A DNA stretch of 64,000 bases, taken from NCBI GenBank assembly GCA_024642115.1, contig JAHEBU010000004.1, positions 62,001-126,000 of the forward strand. Direction: 5' to 3'. The DNA comes from Marivivens sp. (GTDB lineage Bacteria > Pseudomonadota > Alphaproteobacteria > Rhodobacterales > Rhodobacteraceae). Below are positions 26,161-33,963 of this stretch, one piece after another (the first letter of the stretch is position 1; every line of letters starts with the position of its first letter). The translations under genes and the position numbers were made by a program. The notes below the pieces were generated by a model that worked only from the letters and a program-made list of their open reading frames with translations, searched no databases and was not told the origin of the DNA.

Positions 26161-27380
26161 AACTCGCCCGGTCGTTTGATTTGTGCGGTCAGCCAGAGTG
26201 CCCCGATGGCGCAGATCAGGATGCCAATGGCCATGGGCAGGGGCGTGCCGTTGAACGACAGGCCGATGGGGATGGCGATGACCACCGCCCCCATTGTTGC
26301 CACAGCCGAAATGACGCTGGCCGCAATTCCGGCGATATGGCCCATCGGCTCCATCGCCAATGCGTTGAGGTTGCCGATGGTCAGCCCTGCCTGAAAGAAC
26401 AGGGACACCGTCCAGACAACGTAGACCCAGAAGAGGACGGCAGTCGGCACGTTCAGCACCGTGACCGCGATCATCACAACCGACAGGCCGATCTGCGCCG
26501 TCAGCATCCCCTTGACCAGCGCCCGCATCCCCAGACGGCCCACCAGCCGCGCGTTGAGCATCGAGGCAGAGGAGGCGAGCAGGGCGATGCCGCCGAACCA
26601 CAGGGGAAAACTGTCGCCCAGCCCGAATGTCTGATCGAACACCTGCTGGGTCGAGGACAGGACCGCGAATAACATGCCAAAGCACAGGGTCTGCACATAG
26701 ATCGACAGCCGCGTGGTGGGGTGGGTAAACATTTCGACCACCGCCTCGCGCATGGCGCGGACGCGCACGGGGCGACGGTTGGCCGGGGCCAGCGATTCCG
26801 GTTGCCGCAGCCAAAGCCAGACCATGGCAATGCCGACAAAGGCGATGAAAGCGAGGAACAGTCCGCGCCAGCCGACGCCTGCGATGATCACAGCCCCCAG
26901 CGATGGGGCCAGCGCGGGGACCAATGTGAAGATGATCATGACAAAGGACATGATCCGCGCCATGTCCCGACCGCCGTAGGTGTCACGGACCATGGCCAGT
27001 GTGGCGATGCGCGGCCCGGCGGCCCCCATTCCCATGACCAGCCGAGCTGCCAGCACGGTTTCCAGCGTTGGCGCCGCCCAGGCCACGACGCTGGCCAGCG
27101 CATAAAGGATCGCGCCACCCAGCATCACGGGTTTGCGCCCGAAGGCGTCGGACAGGGGGCCGGAAAACAGCGTTCCAAGGCCCAGCCCGAAGACGAAACT
27201 GGTCACCACCAGTTGCGCCCGGTTGGGATCGTCGGGCGTCAGTTCGGCGGCGATGGCGGGCAGGGCCGGTAGCATCGAATCAATGGAAAACGCCGTGATC
27301 GCCGTCAGCATCGCCATCAGGGCGACAAATTCTGTCTGGCCCGGGGTCCGCCGCTGCGGGCCGGTCGCGGCGTCGGTCAT
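26157..27380 (-). CDS. Bcr/CflA-type drug exporter (MFS)
   Basis: A 407-residue major facilitator with 12 predicted membrane segments. The start IDSMLPALPAIAAEL and the loop motif GPLSDAFGRKPVMLGG place it in the DHA1 Bcr/CflA group of proton-driven exporters (bicyclomycin, chloramphenicol and similar compounds in known members; the substrate here is unknown). RLVMGMGAAGPRIATLAMVRD is the conserved motif C region. Its start overlaps the stop of the FrnE-like gene by four bases, and the three minus-strand genes from 29552 to 26157 look like one transcription unit. Confidence 0.86.
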   Translation of the reverse strand: MTDAATGPQRRTPGQTEFVALMAMLTAITAFSIDSMLPALPAIAAELTPDDPNRAQLVVTSFVFGLGLGTLFSGPLSDAFGRKPVMLGGAILYALASVVAWAAPTLETVLAARLVMGMGAAGPRIATLAMVRDTYGGRDMARIMSFVMIIFTLVPALAPSLGAVIIAGVGWRGLFLAFIAFVGIAMVWLWLRQPESLAPANRRPVRVRAMREAVVEMFTHPTTRLSIYVQTLCFGMLFAVLSSTQQVFDQTFGLGDSFPLWFGGIALLASSASMLNARLVGRLGMRALVKGMLTAQIGLSVVMIAVTVLNVPTAVLFWVYVVWTVSLFFQAGLTIGNLNALAMEPMGHIAGIAASVISAVATMGAVVIAIPIGLSFNGTPLPMAIGILICAIGALWLTAQIKRPGEF

Positions 27381-28042
27381 GCGTCGGACTCGGCCTGCGC
27401 GTCGGCCTCGGCGATCTGGGCGTTGATGTCGCCGATGATCTGCGCCCAGACTTCGGGCGGCTGGGCGCCGGCTACGGCATGGCGATGGGCGATGATGAAG
27501 GTCGGCACGGCGGTCACGCCGGCTGTTCGGCTGTGGGCGTCGCGGGTGCGGATGTTTTCGCTGTCCTCTTCGGTGGCCAGGAGCCGGGTGACCACGGCGG
27601 CGTCGAGCCCGGCCTCGTCGGCGATATCTGCCAGCACTTCCACATCACCGATGTCGCGCCCGTCGACGAAATAGGCTTTGAAAAGGGCGTCGACGACTGC
27701 CGACTGATGCCCTTCGATCCCGGCCCAATGGATCAGCCGGTGGGCATTGATGGTGTTGGGGGTGCGCTGCATCGCGTCGAAGTTCAGGGTCAGACCGGCC
27801 GCTGTGGCGTGGTCCTGAACGCGGGCATAGACCTCGACCGCGCGGTCCTGTCCGCCGAATTTGGTTTCCAGATAGGTGCGCCGGTCCATCCCGCCCTCTG
27901 GCATGTCGGGGTTGAGTTGAAACGGGTGCCATTCAATGACAAAGGGGTGGTCGGGATGTTCGGCCAGCGCCTTTTCCAGATGGGTCTTGCCGATATAGCA
28001 CCACGGGCAGATCGGATCGGAAATGATGTCAAGCTTGACCAT
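27377..28042 (-). CDS. FrnE-like DsbA-family oxidoreductase
   Basis: A 221-residue thioredoxin-fold protein. The N-terminal motif DIISDPICPWCYIGKTHLEK carries the Cys-x-x-Cys centre, and the alpha-helical insert and AVPTFIIAHRHAVAGAQPPE loop (cis-proline) follow the FrnE/2-hydroxychromene-2-carboxylate isomerase pattern. There is no signal peptide, so it is a cytoplasmic thiol-disulfide enzyme; its substrate is unknown. The ATG at 28042 is chosen for its GGGAG and the family start. It overlaps the end of the acyl-CoA synthetase gene by 14 bases and the start of the exporter gene by four. Confidence 0.83.
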   Translation of the reverse strand: MVKLDIISDPICPWCYIGKTHLEKALAEHPDHPFVIEWHPFQLNPDMPEGGMDRRTYLETKFGGQDRAVEVYARVQDHATAAGLTLNFDAMQRTPNTINAHRLIHWAGIEGHQSAVVDALFKAYFVDGRDIGDVEVLADIADEAGLDAAVVTRLLATEEDSENIRTRDAHSRTAGVTAVPTFIIAHRHAVAGAQPPEVWAQIIGDINAQIAEADAQAESDA

Positions 28043-29552
28043 GGGCGGTCTCCCAGTTTTGCCGCAGGGCGCGGCGCAGAAGTTTGTTGTTTGCCCCGCG
28101 CGGCAGGGCATCGACCCTGATGAAGAGGCGCGGGCATTTGTAGCGGGCGAGCCGCTGGCTCAGGAATTCGGCCACTTCTGCCTCAGCCAGATCGGCGGGG
28201 CCAGTGTAAAAGGCAGCGATCACGGTCGTGTCAGCCTTGACGCGCAGTTCGACCGCGGCGGCCTCGTGGATGTCGGGGTGCTGGGTCAGTGCCTGTTCCA
28301 CCTCGACCGGCGACACGCGGTAACCGCCCGCGTTCATCATGTCGTCGCTGCGCCCTTCGTAGGTGATCGCCCCGTCGGGGGTCATCCGCCCCACGTCGCC
28401 GGTCAGAAACCAGTCGCCCTTGTATCGGCTGGCGGTTTCATGAGGTTGGTCGAGGTAGCCCACCATCAGGCCGGGGTCAGAGCGGTGAACAGCGATGGTG
28501 CCGGGATCGCCAATGGGCACGGGGCCGTCCGGCCCGATCAGCGCGACATGCCGCCCCGGTTGCGGTTGTCCGAGGCTGCCAGCCGGCGCGGGATGTGTCG
28601 GACAGCCCGACAGGAAGGTCGAACATTCGGACATCCCGTAGGCCTCGTGGATCGGGGTGCCGGTGGCGGTTTCCCAAGCGGTTCGCGTGACTTCGGGCAG
28701 CTTTTCCCCCGCGCTGAGCCCGTGCCGAAGCGTCGGGATGGAAGCAATCGGCGACCTGAGGAGTTGCCTGTAAACCCCCGGCGCAGCGGCGAAAATGGTC
28801 GCGTCGTGGCGTTTGAGGAGGAGCGGCAGGGTCGCCGCATCTGTTCCCGGCGCGGGGATCAATGCGGTGGCCCCGATGGCCCAGGGGTCCATCAGCCCGG
28901 TCCCCAGCGTGTAGGTCCAGTTGAACGCGCCCGCGTGTAGCAGTCGGTCGTCGTGGTGTAGCCCATACCAGCCGTCCCACATCATCCGCCGCGCCCAGAC
29001 GGCCCGGTGCGCATGGACCACGGCCCTAGGGCTGCCGCCGGTGCCGGACGTGTAGATGATATAGGCGGCGCGGTTCGGGTCGCCCATGGCATAGTCGGCA
29101 GGTGGCAGGGTGTGAAAGCCGCGCAAGGTGCTTGTGTCGATCACCGGCGCGGGATGGTCGGGCAGGGGAACGCCCGCGCCTGCAACTATCAGGGCGGGGG
29201 CTGTTTCATTCGCGATCCGCGTCGCCTCGGGCGTGGTCAGTTGCGCCGACGTCGGAACGGGGATCAGCCCGGCGGCGATGCAGCCCAGATAGGTGATCGG
29301 GAAATCGGGGGTATTGCCCAGTCGCATGAGGACCCGGTCACCGGGGACAAGCCCCCGCGCCAGCAGGCCTGTGGCGGTGCCCCTGACCGCAGCCTCGATC
29401 CGCCCGTAACTCCACCGTTCGGCGCGGGTCGCCCCCAGAACGGCCAGCGCGACCTTGTCCGGCTGTGCCGGCGCACGGGCCAGCACATGCGCCGCCAAGT
29501 TGAACGGGGCAGGGCAGGCAGGCGGGGGGCCGAGATCGATGACGGACAGCAT
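28029..29552 (-). CDS. AMP-forming acyl-CoA synthetase (benzoate-CoA ligase-like)
   Basis: A 507-residue member of the ANL superfamily that activates a carboxylic acid through an acyl-adenylate. Visible are the phosphate-binding loop YIIYTSGTGGSPRAVVHAHRA cut by family variation, EAYGMSECSTF, DWFLTGDVGRM with the hinge aspartate region, GRSDDMMNAGGYRVSPVEVE, and the C-terminal catalytic lysine in NNKLLRR. The sequence is nearest to aryl- or short/medium-chain acid ligases, but the substrate cannot be fixed. It leads a three-gene minus-strand unit, divergent from an XRE-cupin regulator that could control it (inference). Confidence 0.84.
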   Translation of the reverse strand: MLSVIDLGPPPACPAPFNLAAHVLARAPAQPDKVALAVLGATRAERWSYGRIEAAVRGTATGLLARGLVPGDRVLMRLGNTPDFPITYLGCIAAGLIPVPTSAQLTTPEATRIANETAPALIVAGAGVPLPDHPAPVIDTSTLRGFHTLPPADYAMGDPNRAAYIIYTSGTGGSPRAVVHAHRAVWARRMMWDGWYGLHHDDRLLHAGAFNWTYTLGTGLMDPWAIGATALIPAPGTDAATLPLLLKRHDATIFAAAPGVYRQLLRSPIASIPTLRHGLSAGEKLPEVTRTAWETATGTPIHEAYGMSECSTFLSGCPTHPAPAGSLGQPQPGRHVALIGPDGPVPIGDPGTIAVHRSDPGLMVGYLDQPHETASRYKGDWFLTGDVGRMTPDGAITYEGRSDDMMNAGGYRVSPVEVEQALTQHPDIHEAAAVELRVKADTTVIAAFYTGPADLAEAEVAEFLSQRLARYKCPRLFIRVDALPRGANNKLLRRALRQNWETAHGQA

Positions 29553-29619
29553 GGGTCAAGGGCTAGCCCCGCTGTGGCCCAGTTGCAAGCAGGCGCAGCC
29601 CCGGCGTATAGGATCGCGC

Positions 29620-30243
29620 ATGACCAAAGGTGATCCCAAATCGCTGATCCGCATTGCCCGCGAAAACGGAGCAACCGAACAAGCCCAGCCGATGGACCTG
29701 GGCGCGCGGGTGCGCGAACTGCGCAAGGCCCGCGACTGGACGCTAGAGCGGGCCGCGCAGCAGGCGGGGTTGGCCCGGTCGACCCTGTCCAAGATCGAGA
29801 ATGGGCAAATGTCGCCCACCTATGAGGCGCTTAAAAAGCTGGCCGTGGGGCTGGAGATTTCTGTGCCGCAACTCTTCACTCAACCGTCCAAGGGCCAGAT
29901 GACAGGCCGGATGGCTTTGACCCGGATGGGCGAGGGGACGGCGACGATCACGACGACCTATGAACACGAGTTGTTGTCAGAGCAACTGACCAAGAAGCAG
30001 ATGCTGCCCTACCGCGCCCGTATCCGGGCGCGCAGGGTCGAGGAATTCGACGGCTGGGTCCGCCACGATGGCGAGGAATTCCTGTATGTGCTGACAGGGT
30101 CGATCCGGCTTTATACCGAATTCTATGAGCCCGTCGAAATGAAGCGCGGCGACAGCGCCTATTACGACGCGACCATGGGGCACAACGTGGTGTCCACAAG
30201 TGCAGAGGATGCGATGATCCTGTGGGTGACGTCGCTGACCTGA
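29620..30243 (+). CDS. XRE-family regulator with C-terminal cupin sensor
   Basis: A 207-residue DNA-binding protein. The helix-turn-helix at about residues 28-82 (VRELRKARDWTLERAAQQAG, RSTLSKIENGQMSPTYEAL) is followed by a cupin_2 barrel (about 130-205, WVRHDGEEFLYVLTGSIRLY and GDSAYYDATMGHNVVS) that probably binds a small ligand. Such regulators often control uptake or catabolism of amino acids, polyamines or organic acids. It is divergent from the acyl-CoA synthetase gene with only 67 bases between starts, so that operon is the likely target. The longer upstream frame lacks similarity; the ATG at 29620 fits the family. Confidence 0.85.
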   Translation: MTKGDPKSLIRIARENGATEQAQPMDLGARVRELRKARDWTLERAAQQAGLARSTLSKIENGQMSPTYEALKKLAVGLEISVPQLFTQPSKGQMTGRMALTRMGEGTATITTTYEHELLSEQLTKKQMLPYRARIRARRVEEFDGWVRHDGEEFLYVLTGSIRLYTEFYEPVEMKRGDSAYYDATMGHNVVSTSAEDAMILWVTSLT

Positions 30244-30244
30244 C

Positions 30245-30607
30245 CTATTGGCGGGACCGGTCGGTTGTGCGGCCAACAGGATTTTCCAGTTTGGAATCGT
30301 CGCCGAATTCGGCGTCGTCGTCCGAGGCATCCTCGCCCGCCGGGATGTTGTCGCCCGAGGCGCTGATCTGGGCGTTGTCCTCGTCCGGGTCCATCATCAC
30401 GTCAGCGGGGATTTCACCGGTGAGGAAATCGTCGATCTCGGCCTCGGCCTCGGACGTGTCCATGCCCGATTGCAGGCTCAGAAGCGAGACAAAGCGGGCG
30501 CGGTCCCCTTCGATGGCGTCCACGTCGTCGCTGCCCAGATCGGGCCAGCGATCAAGGATGCGGGGGACGAAAGCCATCCAGTTTTCTGATACGTCGGTCC
30601 ATTGCAT
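30245..30607 (-). CDS. Acidic conserved hypothetical protein
   Basis: A 120-residue soluble protein rich in Asp and Glu, known only from related Rhodobacteraceae. The N-terminal half (QWTDVSENWMAFVPRILDRW) reads as helical and tryptophan-containing. The middle has paired acidic stretches, and the tail DAEFGDDSKLENPVGRTTD is the most conserved-looking part. No domain of known function is recognised. Its Shine-Dalgarno AGGAG lies inside a perfect nine-base hairpin (30612-30636), suggesting conditional translation. The stop is one base from the end of the convergent XRE-cupin gene. Confidence 0.7.
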   Translation of the reverse strand: MQWTDVSENWMAFVPRILDRWPDLGSDDVDAIEGDRARFVSLLSLQSGMDTSEAEAEIDDFLTGEIPADVMMDPDEDNAQISASGDNIPAGEDASDDDAEFGDDSKLENPVGRTTDRSRQ

Positions 30608-30611
30608 GATA

Positions 30612-30636
30612 GTCTCCTGAGAAGGGTTCAGGAGAC
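30612..30636 (-). promoter_or_regulatory. Hairpin sequestering the Shine-Dalgarno of the acidic protein
   Basis: On the minus strand GTCTCCTGA, a seven-base loop and TCAGGAGAC form a perfect nine-base stem. The AGGAG of the following ATG (30607) is wholly within the second arm, six bases before the start codon. Confidence 0.6.
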
Positions 30637-30680
30637 AACGGGCAGGCGGCCCCGAGGTTCCCCCCGGTGCCGCGTTGTGA

Positions 30681-31670
30681 TCAGAACCGCTGTGGTCCGG
30701 CGGGTTTGTTGTCCATGATCTTTTCGATCCGCGCCAGAACTTCGGGCGTCAGCTTGTCCTTGGCATCGCGCGCCTTGAGGTTGTCCTGTAGCTGCGACAG
30801 CCGCGACGCGCCGAGGATGACCGTGGACACGCGCGGGTTCGACAGGCACCAGAGCAGGGCCATGTGGTGGATCGGCAGGCCTATCTCGTCTGCCAGTTTG
30901 GCCAGATCCTTGACCTTTTCCAGACGGGCCTGACCGTCCTCGGACTGGACCATGTCGCGCAGCCATTCGTAGCCTGGCAGGTTGACCCGGCTGTCGTTGG
31001 GGATGCCGGTGTTGTATTTGCCCGTGAGGATCCCCGAGGCCAGCGGCGACCAGATGGTCGTTCCGAGGCCAAAGGTGTCATAGAGCGGTGTATAGTCGCC
31101 CTCGACCTTGTCCCTCTCGAACAGGTTATACTGTGGCTGCTCCATCGTGGGCGGGGTCAGGTGCCATTCGCGGGCGGCGGCGTGGGCTTCGGTGATCTGC
31201 TGGGCCGACCATTCGGACGTGCCCCAGTACAGAACCTTGCCCTGCTGGATGAGGTCATGCATCGCACGCACGGTTTCCACAATGGGCGTGTCCACGTCGG
31301 GACGGTGGCAGAAATACAGGTCGAGGTAGTCGACCTGAAGGCGGCGCAGGGCGGCGTGGGCGGCATCCATGACGTGTTTGCGGCTGAGACCGCGCTGGGT
31401 GGGCTTTGCGCCGCCCCAGAACACCTTGGACGACACGATATAGCTGTCGCGCGACCATCCCAGATCGGTCAGGGCCTGCCCCATCAGGGTTTCGGAATTG
31501 CCGGCCTCGTACCCTTCGGCATTGTCGAAAAAGTTGATGCCAGCGTCATAGGCTGCGGTCATCATCGTCTTGGCGTCGGATTGATCGACCTGTTTGCCGA
31601 AGGTCACCCAGGACCCGAACGAAAACTCACTGACCTGAAGGCCGGATTTGCCCAAGCGGCGATATTGCAT
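30681..31670 (-). CDS. Aldo/keto reductase (potassium-channel beta-subunit-like)
   Basis: A 329-residue NADPH-dependent oxidoreductase of the AKR superfamily, in the branch resembling voltage-gated potassium channel beta subunits and YghZ. The TIM-barrel catalytic tetrad is present: Asp and Tyr in INFFDNAEGYEAG, Lys in VSSKVFWGG and His in LDLYFCHRPDVDTP. The C-terminal cofactor loop is PLASGILTGKYN and VSTVILGASRLSQL. The substrate is unknown; such enzymes reduce a range of aldehydes. The gene appears monocistronic, with the terminator of the upstream solute-binding protein just before it. Confidence 0.88.
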   Translation of the reverse strand: MQYRRLGKSGLQVSEFSFGSWVTFGKQVDQSDAKTMMTAAYDAGINFFDNAEGYEAGNSETLMGQALTDLGWSRDSYIVSSKVFWGGAKPTQRGLSRKHVMDAAHAALRRLQVDYLDLYFCHRPDVDTPIVETVRAMHDLIQQGKVLYWGTSEWSAQQITEAHAAAREWHLTPPTMEQPQYNLFERDKVEGDYTPLYDTFGLGTTIWSPLASGILTGKYNTGIPNDSRVNLPGYEWLRDMVQSEDGQARLEKVKDLAKLADEIGLPIHHMALLWCLSNPRVSTVILGASRLSQLQDNLKARDAKDKLTPEVLARIEKIMDNKPAGPQRF

Positions 31671-31689
31671 TGTCTGCTCCTGTCATTTG

Positions 31690-31721
31690 AAAAACAAAGG
31701 CCCGACACGTTGTGCCGGACC
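31690..31721 (-). terminator. Terminator after the solute-binding protein gene
   Basis: On the minus strand GGTCCGGCAC, a three-base loop and GTGTCGGGCC pair over ten positions (two G-U), followed by a T-rich TTTGTTTTTC. It lies about 55 bases past the stop at 31775. Confidence 0.65.
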
Positions 31722-31774
31722 TCGTTGCTAGGGCAACGCGGGGCAGAGCCGTCTGGTTCCGCGCCCGTGTAAAT

Positions 31775-33592
31775 TTATTGGCTGGCCGACCACCACACGT
31801 CCGGCTCCCATCCCGGCCAATCGCCGAACAGTGGGATCTGGTCGGGGTAATGCAGGTCCTTTGCGTAGGCGATGCGGCTGATGTTCCACTGGTAGATCGG
31901 GATCACATAGCGGCCTGCTGTCAGAACCCGGTCCATCGCTTGCACGGCGGCCACGAAATCGGTCTGATCCTCGGAATTCAGCATCTTGTCGATCATCGCG
32001 TCAATCGCAGGGGACTTCACCCCCATCAGGTTGCGCCCCCCGGGATTGTCGGCCTGTTCGCTGCCCCAATAGGCATACTGTTCGTTGCCCGGCGACAGCG
32101 ACGTCGCCCGCCGGTAGTAGGTCATGTCGAAATCGTAGGTGTCGGTCCGTTCCTTGTACTGAGCGTTGTCGACGTTGGTTACAGTCGCCTTGATCCCCAG
32201 CCGGTCGAGCGATTGAACGAACATGTCGACGATCGACTGGTTTTCCGAACTGCCCGTTTGCAGCAGGATATCGAAGGTAAAGGGCTTGCCCTCGGCATTC
32301 TTGAGCACGCCGTCCTGAACCGTCCAGCCGGCTGCGGCCAGTTGTTCTTGTGCCTTTGCCAGCCCCGCCCGGTTCCGTTCCGTCCCGTCGCTGACGGGCA
32401 GATCGTAGCCTTCGATCGTGCCGGGGATCAGGTCGGCGGCAAACGGAGAGAGCAGGTCTGCCACCTTGCCCGAGGCCGCGTCATGGGTCATCCCCAGCGG
32501 CGAGTTGGAGAAGTAGGAGGTGATCCGTGGCTGCGCGCCGCCAGTCATCGCGTCGTTGATGAATTCAAAGTTGAACGCATACATCATCGCGTCGCGCACC
32601 CGCCAATCGGCAAAGATGTCGCGCCGGGTGTTCATCACGAAACCCGTCATGCCCGAGGGACGTTGATGCGGCAGAACGGCCTTGAGCACGTCGCCCGACT
32701 GCACGCCGGGAAAGTCATATTGGCTGTCCCAGCGGGCCACATTGAATTCGCGGGTAAAGTTGACTTCGCCGATCTTGAACGCCTCGAACGCGGCGGTCTC
32801 GTCGCCAAAGAATTCCAGTCGGATCGTGTCGATGTTCGCCGTCCCCTTGCGGAAGGGGATATCGCGGCCCCAGTAGTCGGGGTTGCGTTTGAGGACCACG
32901 TTGCGCCCGGCCTCGTAGCTGTCGATCACATAGGGACCAGAGGTGATCGGAATGTCGTCCAGCCCGGTTTCGCCGAATTCCTTACCTTCCCATTGGGCCT
33001 TTTCCAGGATCGGGCGCAGACCGGCCAGAAGAGCAAGTTCCCGGTCGGGCGTGTTGAAGGTGATGCGTACAGATCGGTCGCCGGTCTTTTCCATCGACGC
33101 CACCTTGGACCAGAACGAGGCGTAGCGGGGGTTACCTTTAGTCCCCAGCGTTTCGAACGACCATATGACGTCCTCGACGGTGACGGGGTTGCCGTCGCTG
33201 AATTTGGCGGCCGAGTTGAGCGTGAATTCAACCCATTCCCGATTCGGCCCGGTATCGACCGATTCGGCCAGAAGTCCGTAAAGAGTGAACGGTTCGTCCA
33301 GAGTCCGGCCCATGAGGCTTTCCCCGGTGAGATAGGGCAGCTGCCAAGGTGCGGATCCCTTGAGGACATATGGATTGAGGCTGTCGAAGGTTCCGACCTC
33401 GGCCGTCGAGATCGTGCCGCCGGTGGGCGCATCCGGGTTTGCATAGGGTAGGGCCACAAAATCGGGTGGCAGGGCAGGGGTCCCATACATAGCTATGCCA
33501 TAGCTGAGCTCGGCTGCGGCCATCTGACCAAACGACGCTGCGGCAAGTGTTAACGCCAACATCCGTGCGTGTGAGAAAAACTCTGATCTCAT
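31775..33592 (-). CDS. Family 5 extracellular solute-binding protein (YejA-like)
   Basis: A 605-residue periplasmic binding protein of an ABC importer of the peptide/opine/nickel class, nearest in layout to YejA-type oligopeptide or microcin-C binding proteins. A Sec signal peptide (residues about 1-27, LALTLAAASFGQMAAAE) is followed by the SBP_bac_5 fold with WVEFTLNSAAKFSDGNPVTVEDVIWSF cut across lobe I, and the QTGSSENQSIVDMF and SLSPGNEQYAYWGSEQADNP regions. No permease or ATPase gene is adjacent, so the rest of the transporter must be encoded elsewhere. The ATG at 33592 gives a normal charged signal-peptide start. Confidence 0.87.
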   Translation of the reverse strand: MRSEFFSHARMLALTLAAASFGQMAAAELSYGIAMYGTPALPPDFVALPYANPDAPTGGTISTAEVGTFDSLNPYVLKGSAPWQLPYLTGESLMGRTLDEPFTLYGLLAESVDTGPNREWVEFTLNSAAKFSDGNPVTVEDVIWSFETLGTKGNPRYASFWSKVASMEKTGDRSVRITFNTPDRELALLAGLRPILEKAQWEGKEFGETGLDDIPITSGPYVIDSYEAGRNVVLKRNPDYWGRDIPFRKGTANIDTIRLEFFGDETAAFEAFKIGEVNFTREFNVARWDSQYDFPGVQSGDVLKAVLPHQRPSGMTGFVMNTRRDIFADWRVRDAMMYAFNFEFINDAMTGGAQPRITSYFSNSPLGMTHDAASGKVADLLSPFAADLIPGTIEGYDLPVSDGTERNRAGLAKAQEQLAAAGWTVQDGVLKNAEGKPFTFDILLQTGSSENQSIVDMFVQSLDRLGIKATVTNVDNAQYKERTDTYDFDMTYYRRATSLSPGNEQYAYWGSEQADNPGGRNLMGVKSPAIDAMIDKMLNSEDQTDFVAAVQAMDRVLTAGRYVIPIYQWNISRIAYAKDLHYPDQIPLFGDWPGWEPDVWWSASQ

Positions 33593-33706
33593 TTTCGTGA
33601 CAATCCCCCGGGTGCCTGTGTTTGTTGGTGCTCAGCCTAGACGGGGTTCTGAGGCTTTTCAAACTTTTAGCTTTCCCACGGGCAGCGATGCGCCTATAAA
33701 GAGGTC

Positions 33707-33782
33707 ACTGCTCGATAGGTTTCTTGCCTGTATGAAACCTGCCTCAATAACTTAACGCCGGCTTCGTGCCGGCGTTTTTTTT
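33707..33782 (+). ncRNA. Candidate small RNA with orphan Rho-independent terminator
   Basis: No plus-strand gene precedes this point, yet a classical terminator is present: ACGCCGGC-TTCGT-GCCGGCGT followed by eight T (33755-33782). Upstream is a second hairpin AGGTTTC (33717-33723) / GAAACCT (33734-33740), and TATAAA at 33695-33700 could be its -10 element; the -35 is weak. A transcript of about 75 nt is predicted. It matches no family that I recognise. Confidence 0.5.
33755..33782 (+). terminator. Strong Rho-independent terminator of the small-RNA candidate
   Basis: A perfect eight-base GC-rich stem, a TTCGT loop and an uninterrupted run of eight T on the plus strand. It points towards bdhA but lies 180 bases before it, with no protein gene upstream on that strand. 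Confidence 0.85.
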
Positions 33783-33885
33783 ATGCGAATTTTTGAGGCA
33801 GCGAGATGGTTTTTGCACCCCCGATCAGGCGATTCGATTGCCGCCCAAGAACCCGTGCCGTCACGATCTATCCCGTGCATCCCCC

Positions 33886-33899
33886 GCAATCGTGATTGC
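33886..33899. promoter_or_regulatory. Inverted repeat upstream of bdhA
   Basis: GCAATC-GT-GATTGC, a perfect six-base inverted repeat about 65 bases before the bdhA start. It is followed by GCAG at 33898, 33908, 33914 and 33941. The factor that binds is unknown. Confidence 0.35.
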
Positions 33900-33963
33900 A
33901 GGATGTCGCAGGTGCAGCATTGAGGTATTAAGTAGACTAAGCAGCACAACACAGGAGCCTGCC

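Larger units (their letters stand above)
33593..33963. other. 371-base divergent spacer with a small-RNA candidate and bdhA control region
   Basis: No protein gene is seen. From left to right it holds the leader of the minus-strand solute-binding protein gene, a plus-strand small-RNA candidate ending in a strong terminator (33707-33782), an inverted repeat GCAATC-GT-GATTGC (33886-33899), repeated GCAG boxes, and the AGGAG of bdhA. Confidence 0.6.
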
